From Nonomuraea aridisoli (GTDB taxonomy: Bacteria; Actinomycetota; Actinomycetes; Streptosporangiales; Streptosporangiaceae): a stretch of DNA of 64,000 nucleotides. The DNA lies in assembly GCF_003236395.1 (NCBI RefSeq), contig NZ_POUD01000004.1, forward strand, positions 1-64,000, in the 5' to 3' direction. The notes beneath the pieces are model-generated. The model was not told the origin of the DNA, ran no database searches, and was given only the letters and a program-made list of their open reading frames with translations. Both the position numbers and the translations under genes were made by a program. Below are positions 24,342 to 33,722 of the stretch, one piece after another. How positions within the stretch are numbered: position 1 is the first letter of the stretch; the number at the start of each line of letters is the position of its first letter.

Positions 24342-27300
24342 TCACTCCTCGAACCGGGTGTCCGGGACCTGGACCGTGCGCAGGGCGCCGTCGCCGAGGT
24401 GCAGGTGGCCGCGACCCGGCTGGATCGGCTGGCCGATGACGCCCCGGGACAGCCGCACGCCCACCAGCTCCCCTTCGGCGAAGTTCTGCGGCGAGAGCAG
24501 CAGGCCCGAACGGTTGCGCTTGACCTGGGCGATCCAGCCGCCCAGGGTCGTGGAGAGCACCTCCGCGTTGCCGCCCGCGACCACGCCCCAGCCGGGCCCC
24601 GCGCCGCCCCGGGCGAGCAGGGTCAGGTCCGGTTCGAGGTCGGAGCGGGCGAGCAGCTCGGCGTCGTCCACGACGATGACGCCGTACTCCTCGGGCACCT
24701 TGCGCAGCGCCTCCCGGAAGGCGGCCTGGGTGATCTCCGCGTCCGCGAGGACGGCGGCGACGCCCGAGGCCCCGGAGAGCCGCCGCAGCGGCGAGCGCGC
24801 CGGGGTCAGGACGATCAGCCCCGCGCCCGCCTCCAGCAGCGATGAGGCGATGGCGGCCAGCGCGGTGCTGCGCCCCGAGCGGGGCGGCCCGGCGACCACG
24901 AACGTCGGCACCTCCGCCAGGTCGGGGCCGAGCACGCTCAGCGTGTCGCCGCCGACGCCGGCCATCGGCCGCGTGGGGGAGAGCCCGCCGGGGCCGCGCA
25001 GCGCACGGGCCTCGGCGTACGAGATCACGTCGGGCAGCACGTCGAGGCGCATCGGCCGTCGCCCGGACGGCACGCCGCTCTCGCGGGCGGTCAGCTCCTG
25101 ACCGAGGGCCGCCAGCGCACGGGCCTGCCCCGAGCCGGTGAGGTCGGGGCCGAGGACGGCGATCTGGACCTCGCTCAGGTCTCGCGCCCTGATGCCGCGG
25201 CCGGGCGGCAACTGCTCGGGCACGTTCCTGGCGCTGAGTCCGATCACGTTGTAGTCGCCGCGGTCGTTGAGGCGCAGCACGATCCGGTCCTCGGTGGTGC
25301 CGGCGTACCGGCTGGAGCCGAGCAGCCGGTCGCCGGCGAGCACGAGGTGGATCCCGGCGGCGGCGCCGTCGCGCATGAGGCGGACCAGGCGCGTCAGGTA
25401 GCTGCCGTTGTCGTGGACGGCGTAGTCGCGTTCGAACACCTCGAACCGGTCAAGCAGCACGACGACGTGCGGCGGGCGTTCGGCCGGCGGGAGGAGGCGG
25501 CGCAGCTCGGCGAGGTCGGCGACGCCGCGTCCGCCGAGGAGCGCCTGGCGGGCGGCGAGCTCGGCCACGAGCCGGTCGAGCAGCCTTCCGAGGCGCTCGA
25601 TCTCGGTGCGGTCGACGACCGTCCCGCAGTGAGGAAGCGCGTTCAGGGCGTTCAGCGCGCCGTTGCCGCAGTCGATGCCGTACAGGTGGAGGTCCGCGAC
25701 GCCGTGCGCGCGGGCGAGTGCGGCGGCGAGCGTGCGCAGGACCTGCGATCTGCCGGTGCGCGGTGAGCCGATGACGTGCAGGTGGCCGGTGCGGTCGAGG
25801 TCGAGGACGAGCTCGGCGCGGCGCTGCTCGCCGGGCAGGTCCACCAGCCCGTAACCGACCGCCGGCAGCCCGTCCGACTTGAGCTCGGCCGGGGGCAGGT
25901 CGGACAGGTGCAGGATGTCGGGCAGGGCCGGGAGCCAGGGGCTGGCCTGGCGCGGGATGCCCGCCGTCCGGGCGGCCGCGGCGATCGCCTCGGTGAGCAC
26001 GGCCAGGTCGGTGGCGGTGCCCTGCCCGGCGGCGGCCGCGCGGGCCGGCGTCTGGGTGACGGGCCCGCCGAGCTCCCGCCAGTCCACGCGCACCACGCGC
26101 ACCGCGGCGCCGTCGGCGCTCACCTCGTACGCGGGCCGCCGCCCGCCCACCCGTCCCGCCTGGAACGGCAGCAGGGCGGCGGGTCCGAGCCGCGCGAACG
26201 CCCGTCCCGGCGTACGCGGCGAGATCTCCCCCGCGTCGGGCGCGTCGATGATGTCGCGGCTCTCGTTGACGTCGGTGGTGCGCAGCGCGATGCGCAGGTT
26301 CGTGTTGGCCCGGATGTCCGCCGTCACCGCGCCCGCGGGCCGCTGGGTCGCGAGGACGAGGTGGATGCCGAGCGACCGCCCGCGCTGCGCGATGTTGACC
26401 AGCCCGCTGACGAAGTCGGGCAGCTCCCGCACCATCGAGGCGAACTCGTCGATGACCAGCAGCAGTCGCGGCAACGGCGCCAAGGAACCGTCCCGGGCGC
26501 GTCTGTCCTGGTAGTCGGGCAGGTCCTTGGCACCGGCCCGGGCCAGCAGCTGCTCGCGGCGCCGCAGCTCCGCGCCCAGCGAGACCAGCGCCCGCTCGAC
26601 GAGGTGGGTGTCGAGGTCGGTCACCAGGCCGACCGTGTGCGGCAGGTCCGCGCACTCGGCGAACGCGCTGCCGCCCTTGTAGTCGACCAGCACGAACGTC
26701 ATCTCGTCGGGCCGGTTCGCCACCGCGAGGGAGGCCACCAGGGTCTGGAGCAGCTCGGACTTGCCGGAGCCGGTCGTCCCGGCGATCAGCGCGTGCGGGC
26801 CGTCGCGTACCAGGTCGACGGTGAAGTCGCCGTCGAGGCCGGTGCCGAGCACGGCCCGGGTGCCGCGTCCCGAGGCCGTCCAGCGGGCCAGGATCGTCTC
26901 GGGGGCAGGCGGTTCGACGCGCAGGACGTCCAGCAGCCGGACGGCGTCGGGCAGCGCCGCCCCCGCCTCCTCCGAACGGCCGGCCGCCCGCAGGGGAGCC
27001 AGGGCGCGGGCGACCTCGTCGTACCAGTCGGGGCGGGGCGAATCGGGGCGTACCCGGGTCATGGCCACGGCGCCGCGGGTCCGTACGGTGAGACCGCCCT
27101 CGCCGGGGGCGACGACGGCGCCGCACTCCTCGGGCAGCAGCCGCTCCTCGGCCTCCAGGCAGACGGTGTAGACGCCGACGGACGGGCCGTCGCGCAGCAG
27201 CGTCACGACGCCCGGCAGGGTGCGCACGCGGCGGGCGTCCTCCATGACGACGAGCACGGACGGGCCGGACGGGCCGGCGCCCGCGGCGAGCCGGGCGGCC

Positions 27301-28691
27301 ACCAGCCGGCCCAGCTCGCCGAGCCGCCGGGCGACCGACTCGGCGCCGGTGCCGACGAACGCGTACGTGTCCTCGCCCTGCGGCCGGGTGTGCGGCAGCC
27401 AGCGCGTCCACGACCAGGCCCGCTCGCCGGCGGCCGAGGTCAGCACGCAGACGCGCAGGTCGGCCGGGCTGTGCAGGACGGCGGCCTGGGCCACCAGCCA
27501 GCAGGCCAGCGACCCGGCCGGCTCCCCGGCGAGGCCCACCACGCCGCCGTCGCGTACGGACACCGGCACCGGCACGTCCTTCAGCATCGGCGAGGCCCGC
27601 CGCCGGTACTCCTCCTGCGCCCGGTCCTCCACGGTGATCGTGGCGGGCACCTCGGCGGTGCCGACGCGGACGGTGAGGAAGTCGGGGTCGTGGCGGCGCC
27701 GCTCCCACAGCCGTTCCGACGGCAGCGCGGCCATCCGCAGCAGCGAGGCCGGGTCGGGCAGCGCCAGCCGCCGGTTGTGCTGCTCGGCCAGGACGGCGGC
27801 GGTGATGTCCGCGCGGACGCGGGCCACACGTTTCTCGTGCTCGGCGAGCTGCTCCTCGTAGCCGACCCGGCTCTGCTTGCGGTTGCCGGACTGCGTCAGC
27901 AGCGCGCCGATCGGTGACAGCAGCGCGAAGAAGACGAACGCCCACGTACCGGTCACCACGATCGCGACGACGGCGGCCAGCGCGGGCACCAGCAGGATCG
28001 GCAGCAGCGGCAGGACGCGCCGCTGCGGCTTGTCCGGCGGCGCCGGCAGCTGGAAGTGCGGCGACGCGGTGTCGGGGACGAACCGCGGCGGCCGGTTGAA
28101 CTCCAGGCTCAGCCCGTCGGGTGTCAGCGGGGCCCGGTTCGGCGTGGTCGTGGACAGCTCCAGCAGGTTGGCGCCCGCCTCCAGCTGACTGCCCTCGGGC
28201 CAGGCGGCGGCGCCCGACAGGGTCTCGCCGTCCAGCAGCGCGCCGCCCGCCGGGGTGACCTCGACGGAGGCGTCCACCCGGACGAGCACGCGCACGGCCA
28301 CCGGAGGAGCGGCCCCGTCGAGGCGGACCCGGCAGGCGGGTGCGCTCCCGATGTCGTAGTCACCCGGCGGCAGCCGGTAGACCGTGCCGGCGCCGGGGCC
28401 GCTCACCACTCGGAGCTCGACCGTGCCCTCGGCGTCCTCGCGCACGGGCGGCGGAACGCCGAGGCCCAGGTCGAGCCCGTCCCGTACGCCTGCCTCCGCC
28501 AGCGTCGCCGCCGGGTCCGCGGGGTGCGGGCCGACGTACAGCGCGGGCGCCTCCGGCACGCCGTGGGGTGACACGACCCGGGCCAACTCCGCGGCGAGCT
28601 CCCCCACGCGGGCGGATGGCTCGGCCTCGACGACGACGGCCGCCGGCGTCTTCGGACTCCGCGCGTCGCGGACGCTGACGTTGATGCGCAC
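24342..28691 (-). CDS. eccC: Type VII secretion ATPase EccC/EssC with ubiquitin-like and FHA N-terminus
   Basis: The protein has 1449 residues. About 1-80 look ubiquitin-like (RINVSVRDARSPKTPAAVVV). About 95-200 form an FHA-like sandwich (VYRLPPGDYDIGSAPACRVR). Two membrane helices lie near 225-265, and three FtsK/SpoIIIE-type ATPase domains follow. The first has an intact Walker A, GTTGSGKSELLQT (about 637), and Walker B, LLLVIDEFASM (about 745). The second and third have GSPRTGRSQVL (about 972) and GPPRSGRSTALAA (about 1269), where Arg replaces the Walker Lys. The FHA-first layout recalls firmicute EssC more than mycobacterial EccC. GTG start, 16 bases after the WXG100 stop. It should power export of the adjacent WXG100 protein. 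Confidence 0.85.
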   Translation of the reverse strand: MRINVSVRDARSPKTPAAVVVEAEPSARVGELAAELARVVSPHGVPEAPALYVGPHPADPAATLAEAGVRDGLDLGLGVPPPVREDAEGTVELRVVSGPGAGTVYRLPPGDYDIGSAPACRVRLDGAAPPVAVRVLVRVDASVEVTPAGGALLDGETLSGAAAWPEGSQLEAGANLLELSTTTPNRAPLTPDGLSLEFNRPPRFVPDTASPHFQLPAPPDKPQRRVLPLLPILLVPALAAVVAIVVTGTWAFVFFALLSPIGALLTQSGNRKQSRVGYEEQLAEHEKRVARVRADITAAVLAEQHNRRLALPDPASLLRMAALPSERLWERRRHDPDFLTVRVGTAEVPATITVEDRAQEEYRRRASPMLKDVPVPVSVRDGGVVGLAGEPAGSLACWLVAQAAVLHSPADLRVCVLTSAAGERAWSWTRWLPHTRPQGEDTYAFVGTGAESVARRLGELGRLVAARLAAGAGPSGPSVLVVMEDARRVRTLPGVVTLLRDGPSVGVYTVCLEAEERLLPEECGAVVAPGEGGLTVRTRGAVAMTRVRPDSPRPDWYDEVARALAPLRAAGRSEEAGAALPDAVRLLDVLRVEPPAPETILARWTASGRGTRAVLGTGLDGDFTVDLVRDGPHALIAGTTGSGKSELLQTLVASLAVANRPDEMTFVLVDYKGGSAFAECADLPHTVGLVTDLDTHLVERALVSLGAELRRREQLLARAGAKDLPDYQDRRARDGSLAPLPRLLLVIDEFASMVRELPDFVSGLVNIAQRGRSLGIHLVLATQRPAGAVTADIRANTNLRIALRTTDVNESRDIIDAPDAGEISPRTPGRAFARLGPAALLPFQAGRVGGRRPAYEVSADGAAVRVVRVDWRELGGPVTQTPARAAAAGQGTATDLAVLTEAIAAAARTAGIPRQASPWLPALPDILHLSDLPPAELKSDGLPAVGYGLVDLPGEQRRAELVLDLDRTGHLHVIGSPRTGRSQVLRTLAAALARAHGVADLHLYGIDCGNGALNALNALPHCGTVVDRTEIERLGRLLDRLVAELAARQALLGGRGVADLAELRRLLPPAERPPHVVVLLDRFEVFERDYAVHDNGSYLTRLVRLMRDGAAAGIHLVLAGDRLLGSSRYAGTTEDRIVLRLNDRGDYNVIGLSARNVPEQLPPGRGIRARDLSEVQIAVLGPDLTGSGQARALAALGQELTARESGVPSGRRPMRLDVLPDVISYAEARALRGPGGLSPTRPMAGVGGDTLSVLGPDLAEVPTFVVAGPPRSGRSTALAAIASSLLEAGAGLIVLTPARSPLRRLSGASGVAAVLADAEITQAAFREALRKVPEEYGVIVVDDAELLARSDLEPDLTLLARGGAGPGWGVVAGGNAEVLSTTLGGWIAQVKRNRSGLLLSPQNFAEGELVGVRLSRGVIGQPIQPGRGHLHLGDGALRTVQVPDTRFEE

Positions 28692-28707
28692 GGTCGGGAC
28701 TTCCTCG

Positions 28708-29010
28708 TCAGGCGGTGGCCGTGAACTGGCTGGCGATCTGCTGGTCGGCCTCCTGGAAGCTGGTGCCGGCCGTCTTCAGCACCTGGCTCATGTCCTGCAG
28801 GCTCTGCGTCACCTGCTCGAAGCCCTTGCTGAACTCGTCGAACCGGGCCTGCATCGCCTGCTGCGCGGTGGGGGTCTGGAAGCCCTCGCTGAGCAGCGCC
28901 TGCACCTGGGTGCGCACGCCGTTGAGCCGGTCCTGCAGGTCGGTGAAGGCGGCGCTCAGCGCGTCGGACGTCTGGGCCGTCTGGTTGAGATCAACGGTGA
29001 AGTCGGGCAT
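28708..29010 (-). CDS. WXG100-family protein lacking the Trp of the WXG motif
   Basis: A 100-residue helical hairpin typical of ESX substrates. Helix 1 is about 8-40 and helix 2 is about 52-92. The turn, where W-x-G is expected, reads LLSEGFQTPTAQQ, with Phe in place of Trp and no following Gly. The C-terminal secretion signal YxxxD/E appears as FQEAD, with Phe for Tyr. The size, position directly upstream of eccC (16 bases) and AGAGGAG ribosome site all support a real secreted partner. There is no second WXG100 gene beside it, so it may act as a homodimer. Confidence 0.8.
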   Translation of the reverse strand: MPDFTVDLNQTAQTSDALSAAFTDLQDRLNGVRTQVQALLSEGFQTPTAQQAMQARFDEFSKGFEQVTQSLQDMSQVLKTAGTSFQEADQQIASQFTATA

Positions 29011-29131
29011 CGGGACTCCTCTGGTCGGGGATCGAGACGTGGCGGATCACGGGGGCGGGACGCCTCTCCAGCCCCAGGCGTCACTTGTACACTGACGCAC
29101 CGGGAGAAAGGTAGCAGGTGGAATTTTGAGG

Positions 29132-30448
29132 GTGAAAACTTCTGTGCTGCATCGCGTTCCGCCTGCTCAGCTCGCACTCGCGGTGCTGCTGGCGCTGGGC
29201 GCGCTGCTCTGGCCCGCGCCGCCCGCGCTCGCCGCCCCCGACGGCGATCTCGTGAAGGTGTACGTCGTCAAGACCCCCGACCAGAACGGCGGCCTGCCGG
29301 AGAACCTGCGCTCGATCGCCCAGCGCACCCTCGGCGACCCGGGTCGGTGGAGCGAGATCTTCGCCCTCAACCAGAACCGGCTGCAGGCCGACGGCGGCGC
29401 CCTCGCCGACCCGGCCGACCTCCACCCCGGCTGGCTGCTGCGCCTGCCCAAGGACGCGAGCGGCCCCGAGGTCCGGATGGCCCGCGAGACGACCAGCGTC
29501 GCCGGGCTCGGCATCCCGCTGCCCGCCGCGATCGCGGCGGTGGTGGCCGTCCTGCTGGGCCTGGTCACGGCCGGGGTGCTGGCCCGGCGCAGGCTGCGCG
29601 CCGCCGCCCGTGCCGTGGGCCGCCGGGCGTACCGGCTCGGCGATCCGGTACGGCGTTCGCGCCGGCGCCGTTACCGGGCGTCCCTGACGCAGGTCCTGGC
29701 CCAGGACCTGGAGACCCCGGCGCGGGCCGCCCGCGCCGTACAGGACCTGGCGGCGCGCGAGCCCTCGGCGCGCGGCTCCGTGCACGCGGTCGTGGTGAAC
29801 CGCGAGGACGTGACGGCCTGGGTCGACACCGCCGCCTGGCCCCCGGCCCCGTGGGAGCCGGTGGACCGGGCCCGGTGGCGGCTGGCCTCCCGGCAGGCGC
29901 CCGCCCGGACGACGCTGAGCGGGCCGGCGGTGGCCGCGCCGCTCGCGCGGGCCGGCGTACGCGACGACGGCGGCCAGGTCTTCGTGAACCTCGGCCGCCT
30001 CGACGGCATCCTCAGCCTCACCGGGGACGCGGACGTCGCCCGCGACGTCGTGCACGGGCTGATGGCCGACGTCCTGCGCACCCATCCCGGCCTGCCGGTC
30101 GCCGTCGTCGGGGCCCCGCCCACCGCCCTGCCGCCCGGCGCGACCCTGGTCGACCCCGCCGAGCTCTTCCACCAGGCGCCGCCCTGGCCCTCAGCCCGCG
30201 GCGGCGGCGCCGTACGCGCCACGGCCCGCCGCCGCGACCTGCGCGGGCTGCTGGTGGTGACCGGCACGCCCACGGCGCAGGAGACCGAGCGGCTGCACGC
30301 CGTGTGCGCCGCGAGCGGGCTCGGCTGGACGGGCCTGGTCTGCGGCGACGTCGACGGGGCCCACTGGCGCTGGCACGCCGCCGCCGACGGCGACGTCACC
30401 ATCCCCGCCCTGAACGTCACCGTGACGGCTCCATCCTGTCGGCTTTGA
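29132..30448 (+). CDS. Membrane protein with LysM-like extracellular domain (T7SS-associated)
   Basis: A protein of about 438 residues. It has a signal peptide (LALAVLLALGALLWPAPPALA), then an exported LysM-like region (VKVYVVKTPD, LRSIAQRTLGDPGRWSEIFA and LHPGWLLRLP at about 40-110). A membrane helix follows near 133-153 (PAAIAAVVAVLLGLVTAGVL), then an Arg-rich stop-transfer and a cytoplasmic part of about 270 residues. The LysM part may hold peptidoglycan. It is divergent from the WXG100-eccC operon. GTG at 29132 and TTG at 29126 are both possible starts, with AGGTGG ten and four bases upstream. Confidence 0.65.
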   Translation: MKTSVLHRVPPAQLALAVLLALGALLWPAPPALAAPDGDLVKVYVVKTPDQNGGLPENLRSIAQRTLGDPGRWSEIFALNQNRLQADGGALADPADLHPGWLLRLPKDASGPEVRMARETTSVAGLGIPLPAAIAAVVAVLLGLVTAGVLARRRLRAAARAVGRRAYRLGDPVRRSRRRRYRASLTQVLAQDLETPARAARAVQDLAAREPSARGSVHAVVVNREDVTAWVDTAAWPPAPWEPVDRARWRLASRQAPARTTLSGPAVAAPLARAGVRDDGGQVFVNLGRLDGILSLTGDADVARDVVHGLMADVLRTHPGLPVAVVGAPPTALPPGATLVDPAELFHQAPPWPSARGGGAVRATARRRDLRGLLVVTGTPTAQETERLHAVCAASGLGWTGLVCGDVDGAHWRWHAAADGDVTIPALNVTVTAPSCRL

Positions 30449-30466
30449 GCTATATGCTCCTGCGCC

Positions 30467-31936
30467 ATGCCGACCTCACCCACGTCGCTCGATCTGGCCT
30501 TCGCCCTGCTCCGGGAGGGCCGTCTGGTCGACGCCGAACAACTCATGGTGCGTGAGCTGCACACCACCGAGCTCCAGTACGGCCGCGACACCCCGCAGTG
30601 GGCGTCCGCCCAGTGCGATCTCGGCACCGTCCTGCTCAACTCCGACCAGCCCGAGCGGGCCGTGGAGTGCTATCGCGCCGCCTGCTCGATCCCGCCGCCC
30701 CAGGACCGCGAGGCGCACAAGGACCTCCTGACCTACCGCCTCAACCTCGGCATGGTGCTGGCGATGTCGGGGCGGCTCGACGAGGCCGAGACCGAGCTGC
30801 GCCACAACCTGCGCGAGCGCCTCGCCTTCTACGGCCCCGAGCACGCCGGTTACGCCTTCGGCCTGGAGCCGCTGGCCGACGTGCTGTTCCGGCGCGGCGA
30901 CCTGCACGGCGCCCGCGCGGCCGTCGAGGAGACCATCGGCATCTTCTGGCGCGACGGGCACGAGCGGGTCGCCACCGCGCTGGCGCTGCGGGCGCGGATC
31001 GTGACGGCCGCCGGCCACCAGGAGCCCGCCTTCCCCGCGCTTGAGCAGCTGCCGGACGAGATCGTCGAGGAGATCGCCCGCGCCGTGCTGAACCAGACCG
31101 GCGAACACCCCGGCTCCGACCTGATCGTGCTGCCCCGCCTCGCCGAGGCCCTGGAGGCACGGCTCGGCCCCGACCACCAGATGACGCTGAACGTGCTGTC
31201 CCAGCTGGCCAACGCCGGCCGCGACGGCGACGACGAGAGCGGCCGGGTCGAGGCGATCCAGAAGGTGCTCGCCTCGTACGAGCGGCAGGGCAGGCACGAC
31301 GACGCGCTCATGGCCGAGCTGGGCCTGGCGATGGCGCAGAGCGACGCCGGCGACCTCGACGGCGCCCTGGTGACGTACGCCCGGGCGCGGGCCCGCGCGG
31401 AGCGCATCGGCCGTCCCGAGCTGACCGCGCAGGTGCTGCGGAACTGGGGCCTCGCGCTGTCGGAGGCCGGCCGTACGGGCGAGGCGGAGCCGTGCCTGCG
31501 CGAGGCCGTGGCGGCGGCCGAGTTCAGCGGCGACGCGGAGCTGCTCGGACGCTCCCGGATCGCCCTCGGCCTCTTCCTCCAGCACCAGGAACGCCTGGCC
31601 GAGGCGGCCCAGGTCGTCGAGGCCGGGCTGGCCACCCTCGACGTGGCGCACCGCGACGCGGTCATCGGCCGCAGCCACCTGGGCGCGATCAAGGAAGGCC
31701 GCTCGTGCGGCTGCGGCGACATGCCGGGCGCGATGGCGGAGGCGTTCCGCGAGTTCGTCCTCGCCCGGCTGCCGCAGGACCTGCTCGCCGGCCTCGACGT
31801 GACCATCGCCGACGGCGACTTCTCCCTCAACGTCGAGCTGCGCCGCGAGCCCACGGAACAGGAGCTGGAACACCTGAACGCGGTCGTCCAGACCGCCACC
31901 GCCGAGTTCCGCCGCCGCCTGACGACCACGAGCTAG
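30467..31936 (+). CDS. Tetratricopeptide repeat protein
   Basis: The protein has 489 residues, is soluble and all-helical. Repeated TPR units are visible, e.g. LAFALLREGRLVDAEQLMVR, AQCDLGTVLLNSDQPERAVE, LNLGMVLAMSGRLDEAETEL, LGLAMAQSDAGDLDGALVTY and NWGLALSEAGRTGEAEPCLR. The last 80 residues contain a Cys-Gly-Cys-Gly turn (KEGRSCGCGDM) and a separate alpha/beta end. It starts 18 bases after the LysM-like gene, so they are probably co-transcribed. TPR proteins are scaffolds; a link to the secretion locus is inferred from position only. Confidence 0.75.
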   Translation: MPTSPTSLDLAFALLREGRLVDAEQLMVRELHTTELQYGRDTPQWASAQCDLGTVLLNSDQPERAVECYRAACSIPPPQDREAHKDLLTYRLNLGMVLAMSGRLDEAETELRHNLRERLAFYGPEHAGYAFGLEPLADVLFRRGDLHGARAAVEETIGIFWRDGHERVATALALRARIVTAAGHQEPAFPALEQLPDEIVEEIARAVLNQTGEHPGSDLIVLPRLAEALEARLGPDHQMTLNVLSQLANAGRDGDDESGRVEAIQKVLASYERQGRHDDALMAELGLAMAQSDAGDLDGALVTYARARARAERIGRPELTAQVLRNWGLALSEAGRTGEAEPCLREAVAAAEFSGDAELLGRSRIALGLFLQHQERLAEAAQVVEAGLATLDVAHRDAVIGRSHLGAIKEGRSCGCGDMPGAMAEAFREFVLARLPQDLLAGLDVTIADGDFSLNVELRREPTEQELEHLNAVVQTATAEFRRRLTTTS

Positions 31937-31952
31937 CCGGGCTCGCCCGCCG

Positions 31953-32104
31953 TCAGATCCAGCCGCGGGCGGCCGCTTCGGCGCCGGCCTGGAAGCGGGT
32001 CTCCGTGCCGAGCCTGGTCATGATCGTGGCGATCCGGCGGGTGGCGGTCCGCGCGCTCACTCCCAGCTGCCGGGCGATGGCCTGGTCCTTCAGGCCGGCC
32101 TTGA
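31953..32104 (-). pseudogene. LuxR-type HTH remnant
   Basis: Only the end of a LuxR-family regulator is left: LKAGLKDQAIARQLGVSART and ATRRIATIMTRLGTETRFQA, then GAEAAARGWI and a stop. This is the C-terminal helix-turn-helix with no sensory domain and no start codon. The frame upstream becomes non-homologous at about 32105, exactly where a protease remnant on the other strand begins. Confidence 0.65.
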
Positions 32105-32109
32105 GCGTC

Positions 32110-32499
32110 GTACGGACCGACGCGCCGGCCGGCTCGCTGCTGCCGCTGCTCGTCCGCCTGCCGGAGGACGCGACCTCCATCTTCGACGGCGGCGTCATCG
32201 TCGTGACGGCGGACGACCCCGACGACCCCGCGATCACCGTGGTCGAGCCGGAGCCCGGCCGGTACGCGCTGGCCGTCTTCTCGTTCGGAGTCGCGGAGAC
32301 GTCGTTCACCACGCAGGTCAACACGGTGCCCGTCAAGGGCGGCAGCGGCAGCCTCACGCTCTCGCCCCGTCACCCCGAGGTGACGCCGGGGACGCCGATG
32401 GACCTCACGCTCTCCTGGTCCGGCCTGACCGGCACCGGGCGGCACACCGGCTACCTCGAATACCCCGACGGCACCGGCACCGTGGTGTCCGTCGGGTGA
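32110..32499 (+). pseudogene. C-terminal remnant of a subtilisin-like protease
   Basis: The frame contains two blocks: VVEPEPGRYALAVFSFGVAE, then FTTQVNTVPVKGGSGSLTLS with MDLTLSWSGLTGTGRHTGYL and GTGTVVSVG before TGA. I recognise this as the beta-sandwich end of actinobacterial S8 (subtilisin-like) proteases. The catalytic domain, signal peptide and start are missing. It abuts the HTH remnant head to head, so one rearrangement probably removed the 5' parts of two genes. Confidence 0.6.
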
Positions 32500-32500
32500 A

Positions 32501-32543
32501 CCGCTGAAGGGTCGCCGGCCCCCGCTCGGCGACCCTTCAGCGG
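32501..32543. terminator. Strong terminator hairpin
   Basis: Perfect 17-bp arms CCGCTGAAGGGTCGCCG and CGGCGACCCTTCAGCGG with a 9-nt loop lie directly between the protease remnant and the stop of the CHRD gene. It can serve both directions. Confidence 0.85.
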
Positions 32544-33467
32544 CTACCAGGCGCCGTTGGCGGAGTAGAGCTGCCCGCGGACGGCGCCGCCCGGGAACTG
32601 GCCGGTGTGCAGGTTCGCGTACCAGTTCTTCGGGTTCCTGGAGATGCCCTTGGCGGTGTCCTTCTTGATCGACGCGGTGCCGGCCAGGCCGTTCACGCCC
32701 TTGGGCAGGCCGTCGGCGTCGGCGAACAGGTCCACCGCCACCGGGCCGTTCTTGCCCTTGGCACCGCTGTGGATGTGCGCCACGGTCGGCGGGGCGATCC
32801 CGTTGAACAGGGTCGCGTACTCGATCTTCCCGCCCTTGATGTCGAACAGCCACTCGGCGAAGCCGTCCTTGTCGCCGACCTTCTGGCCGGGAGCCGGGAC
32901 CTCCTGCTTGCCGTCGGCCTTGACGTGGAACCTGCTGCCGTTGCCGATGGCGAGCACCGAGGCCAGGTTCACCGGCTTGATCCGGTACAGCTGCGCGCGC
33001 ACCGCGCCGCCGGGGAACTCGCCGGTGTGCAGGTTCGCGTACCAGTTGCCGGGGTTGTTCGTGATGCCGGCCAGCAGGTCCTTGTCCTTGACGGTCACGG
33101 TGCCGGACACGGCGCTGCTGCCCTTGGGCAGGCCGTCCATGAAGAAGCCGATCTTGACGTCGCCGTTCTTGCCCTTCTTGCCCTGGTGGATGTGGAACAT
33201 CGTGGGCGTGGCCGTGCCCTCCCAGCGGACGGCGTACGAGACCTTGTCGCGGTCGATCACGAAGACGGCGAGCGCGCTGCCGTTCTTGTCGCCGACCTTC
33301 GGGCCGCCCTTCACCGGCACCTCGTTCTTGCCGGTGAGCTTGGCGGCGAAGTAGACGGGCGCGGCGTACGGGGAGGCGTCCGCCTGGGCGGCGCCGGGCA
33401 CGACGGCCGCGCTGAGAAGGCCGGCGGCCAGGACGGCACCGGGAAGGGCGAGGGCGCGCTTGTTCAT
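32544..33467 (-). CDS. Secreted protein with two CHRD domains
   Basis: The protein has 307 residues. The signal peptide is about 1-30 (LPGAVLAAGLLSAAVVPGAAQA-D). Two CHRD domains follow (about 38-165 and 170-305). Each has the order AKLTGKNEVP or VKADGKQEVP, the HIHQG or HIHSG motif, and WYANLHTGEFPGGAVRAQLY or WYANLHTGQFPGGAVRGQLY. CHRD domains occur in chordin and in many secreted bacterial proteins of unknown function. The duplication is clear. The ATG at 33467 has GAGAGG six bases upstream. Confidence 0.85.
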   Translation of the reverse strand: MNKRALALPGAVLAAGLLSAAVVPGAAQADASPYAAPVYFAAKLTGKNEVPVKGGPKVGDKNGSALAVFVIDRDKVSYAVRWEGTATPTMFHIHQGKKGKNGDVKIGFFMDGLPKGSSAVSGTVTVKDKDLLAGITNNPGNWYANLHTGEFPGGAVRAQLYRIKPVNLASVLAIGNGSRFHVKADGKQEVPAPGQKVGDKDGFAEWLFDIKGGKIEYATLFNGIAPPTVAHIHSGAKGKNGPVAVDLFADADGLPKGVNGLAGTASIKKDTAKGISRNPKNWYANLHTGQFPGGAVRGQLYSANGAW

Positions 33468-33722
33468 GGTGAACCTCTCGGGTGTGCTGGCGAGGGGCCG
33501 TCGGGACACGGCCGGAAGCTGACACCGAAGACCTTGCCGCGAACCCCGCCCCACGAGTACGTACAAATCCGCACTGACCCCCGAACGTGCAGAAGTACGG
33601 GTTTGCGCCGGCGTTGGTGTCCCTGCCGCCGTCGATCCCGGCCTGGGTCGTGGAATACGGGCGGGGTGGGGGATGTTGGAGGCGAACAGCTTCAAATTTC
33701 AATAATTGACGGAGGGATTGTT

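Noticed and set aside
25776..27917. A 713-residue plus-strand open frame and an 831-residue minus-strand frame (25450-27945)
   Set aside because: Both are out-of-frame shadows of the EccC gene, low in hydrophobic structure and dominated by Arg, Gly and Ala.
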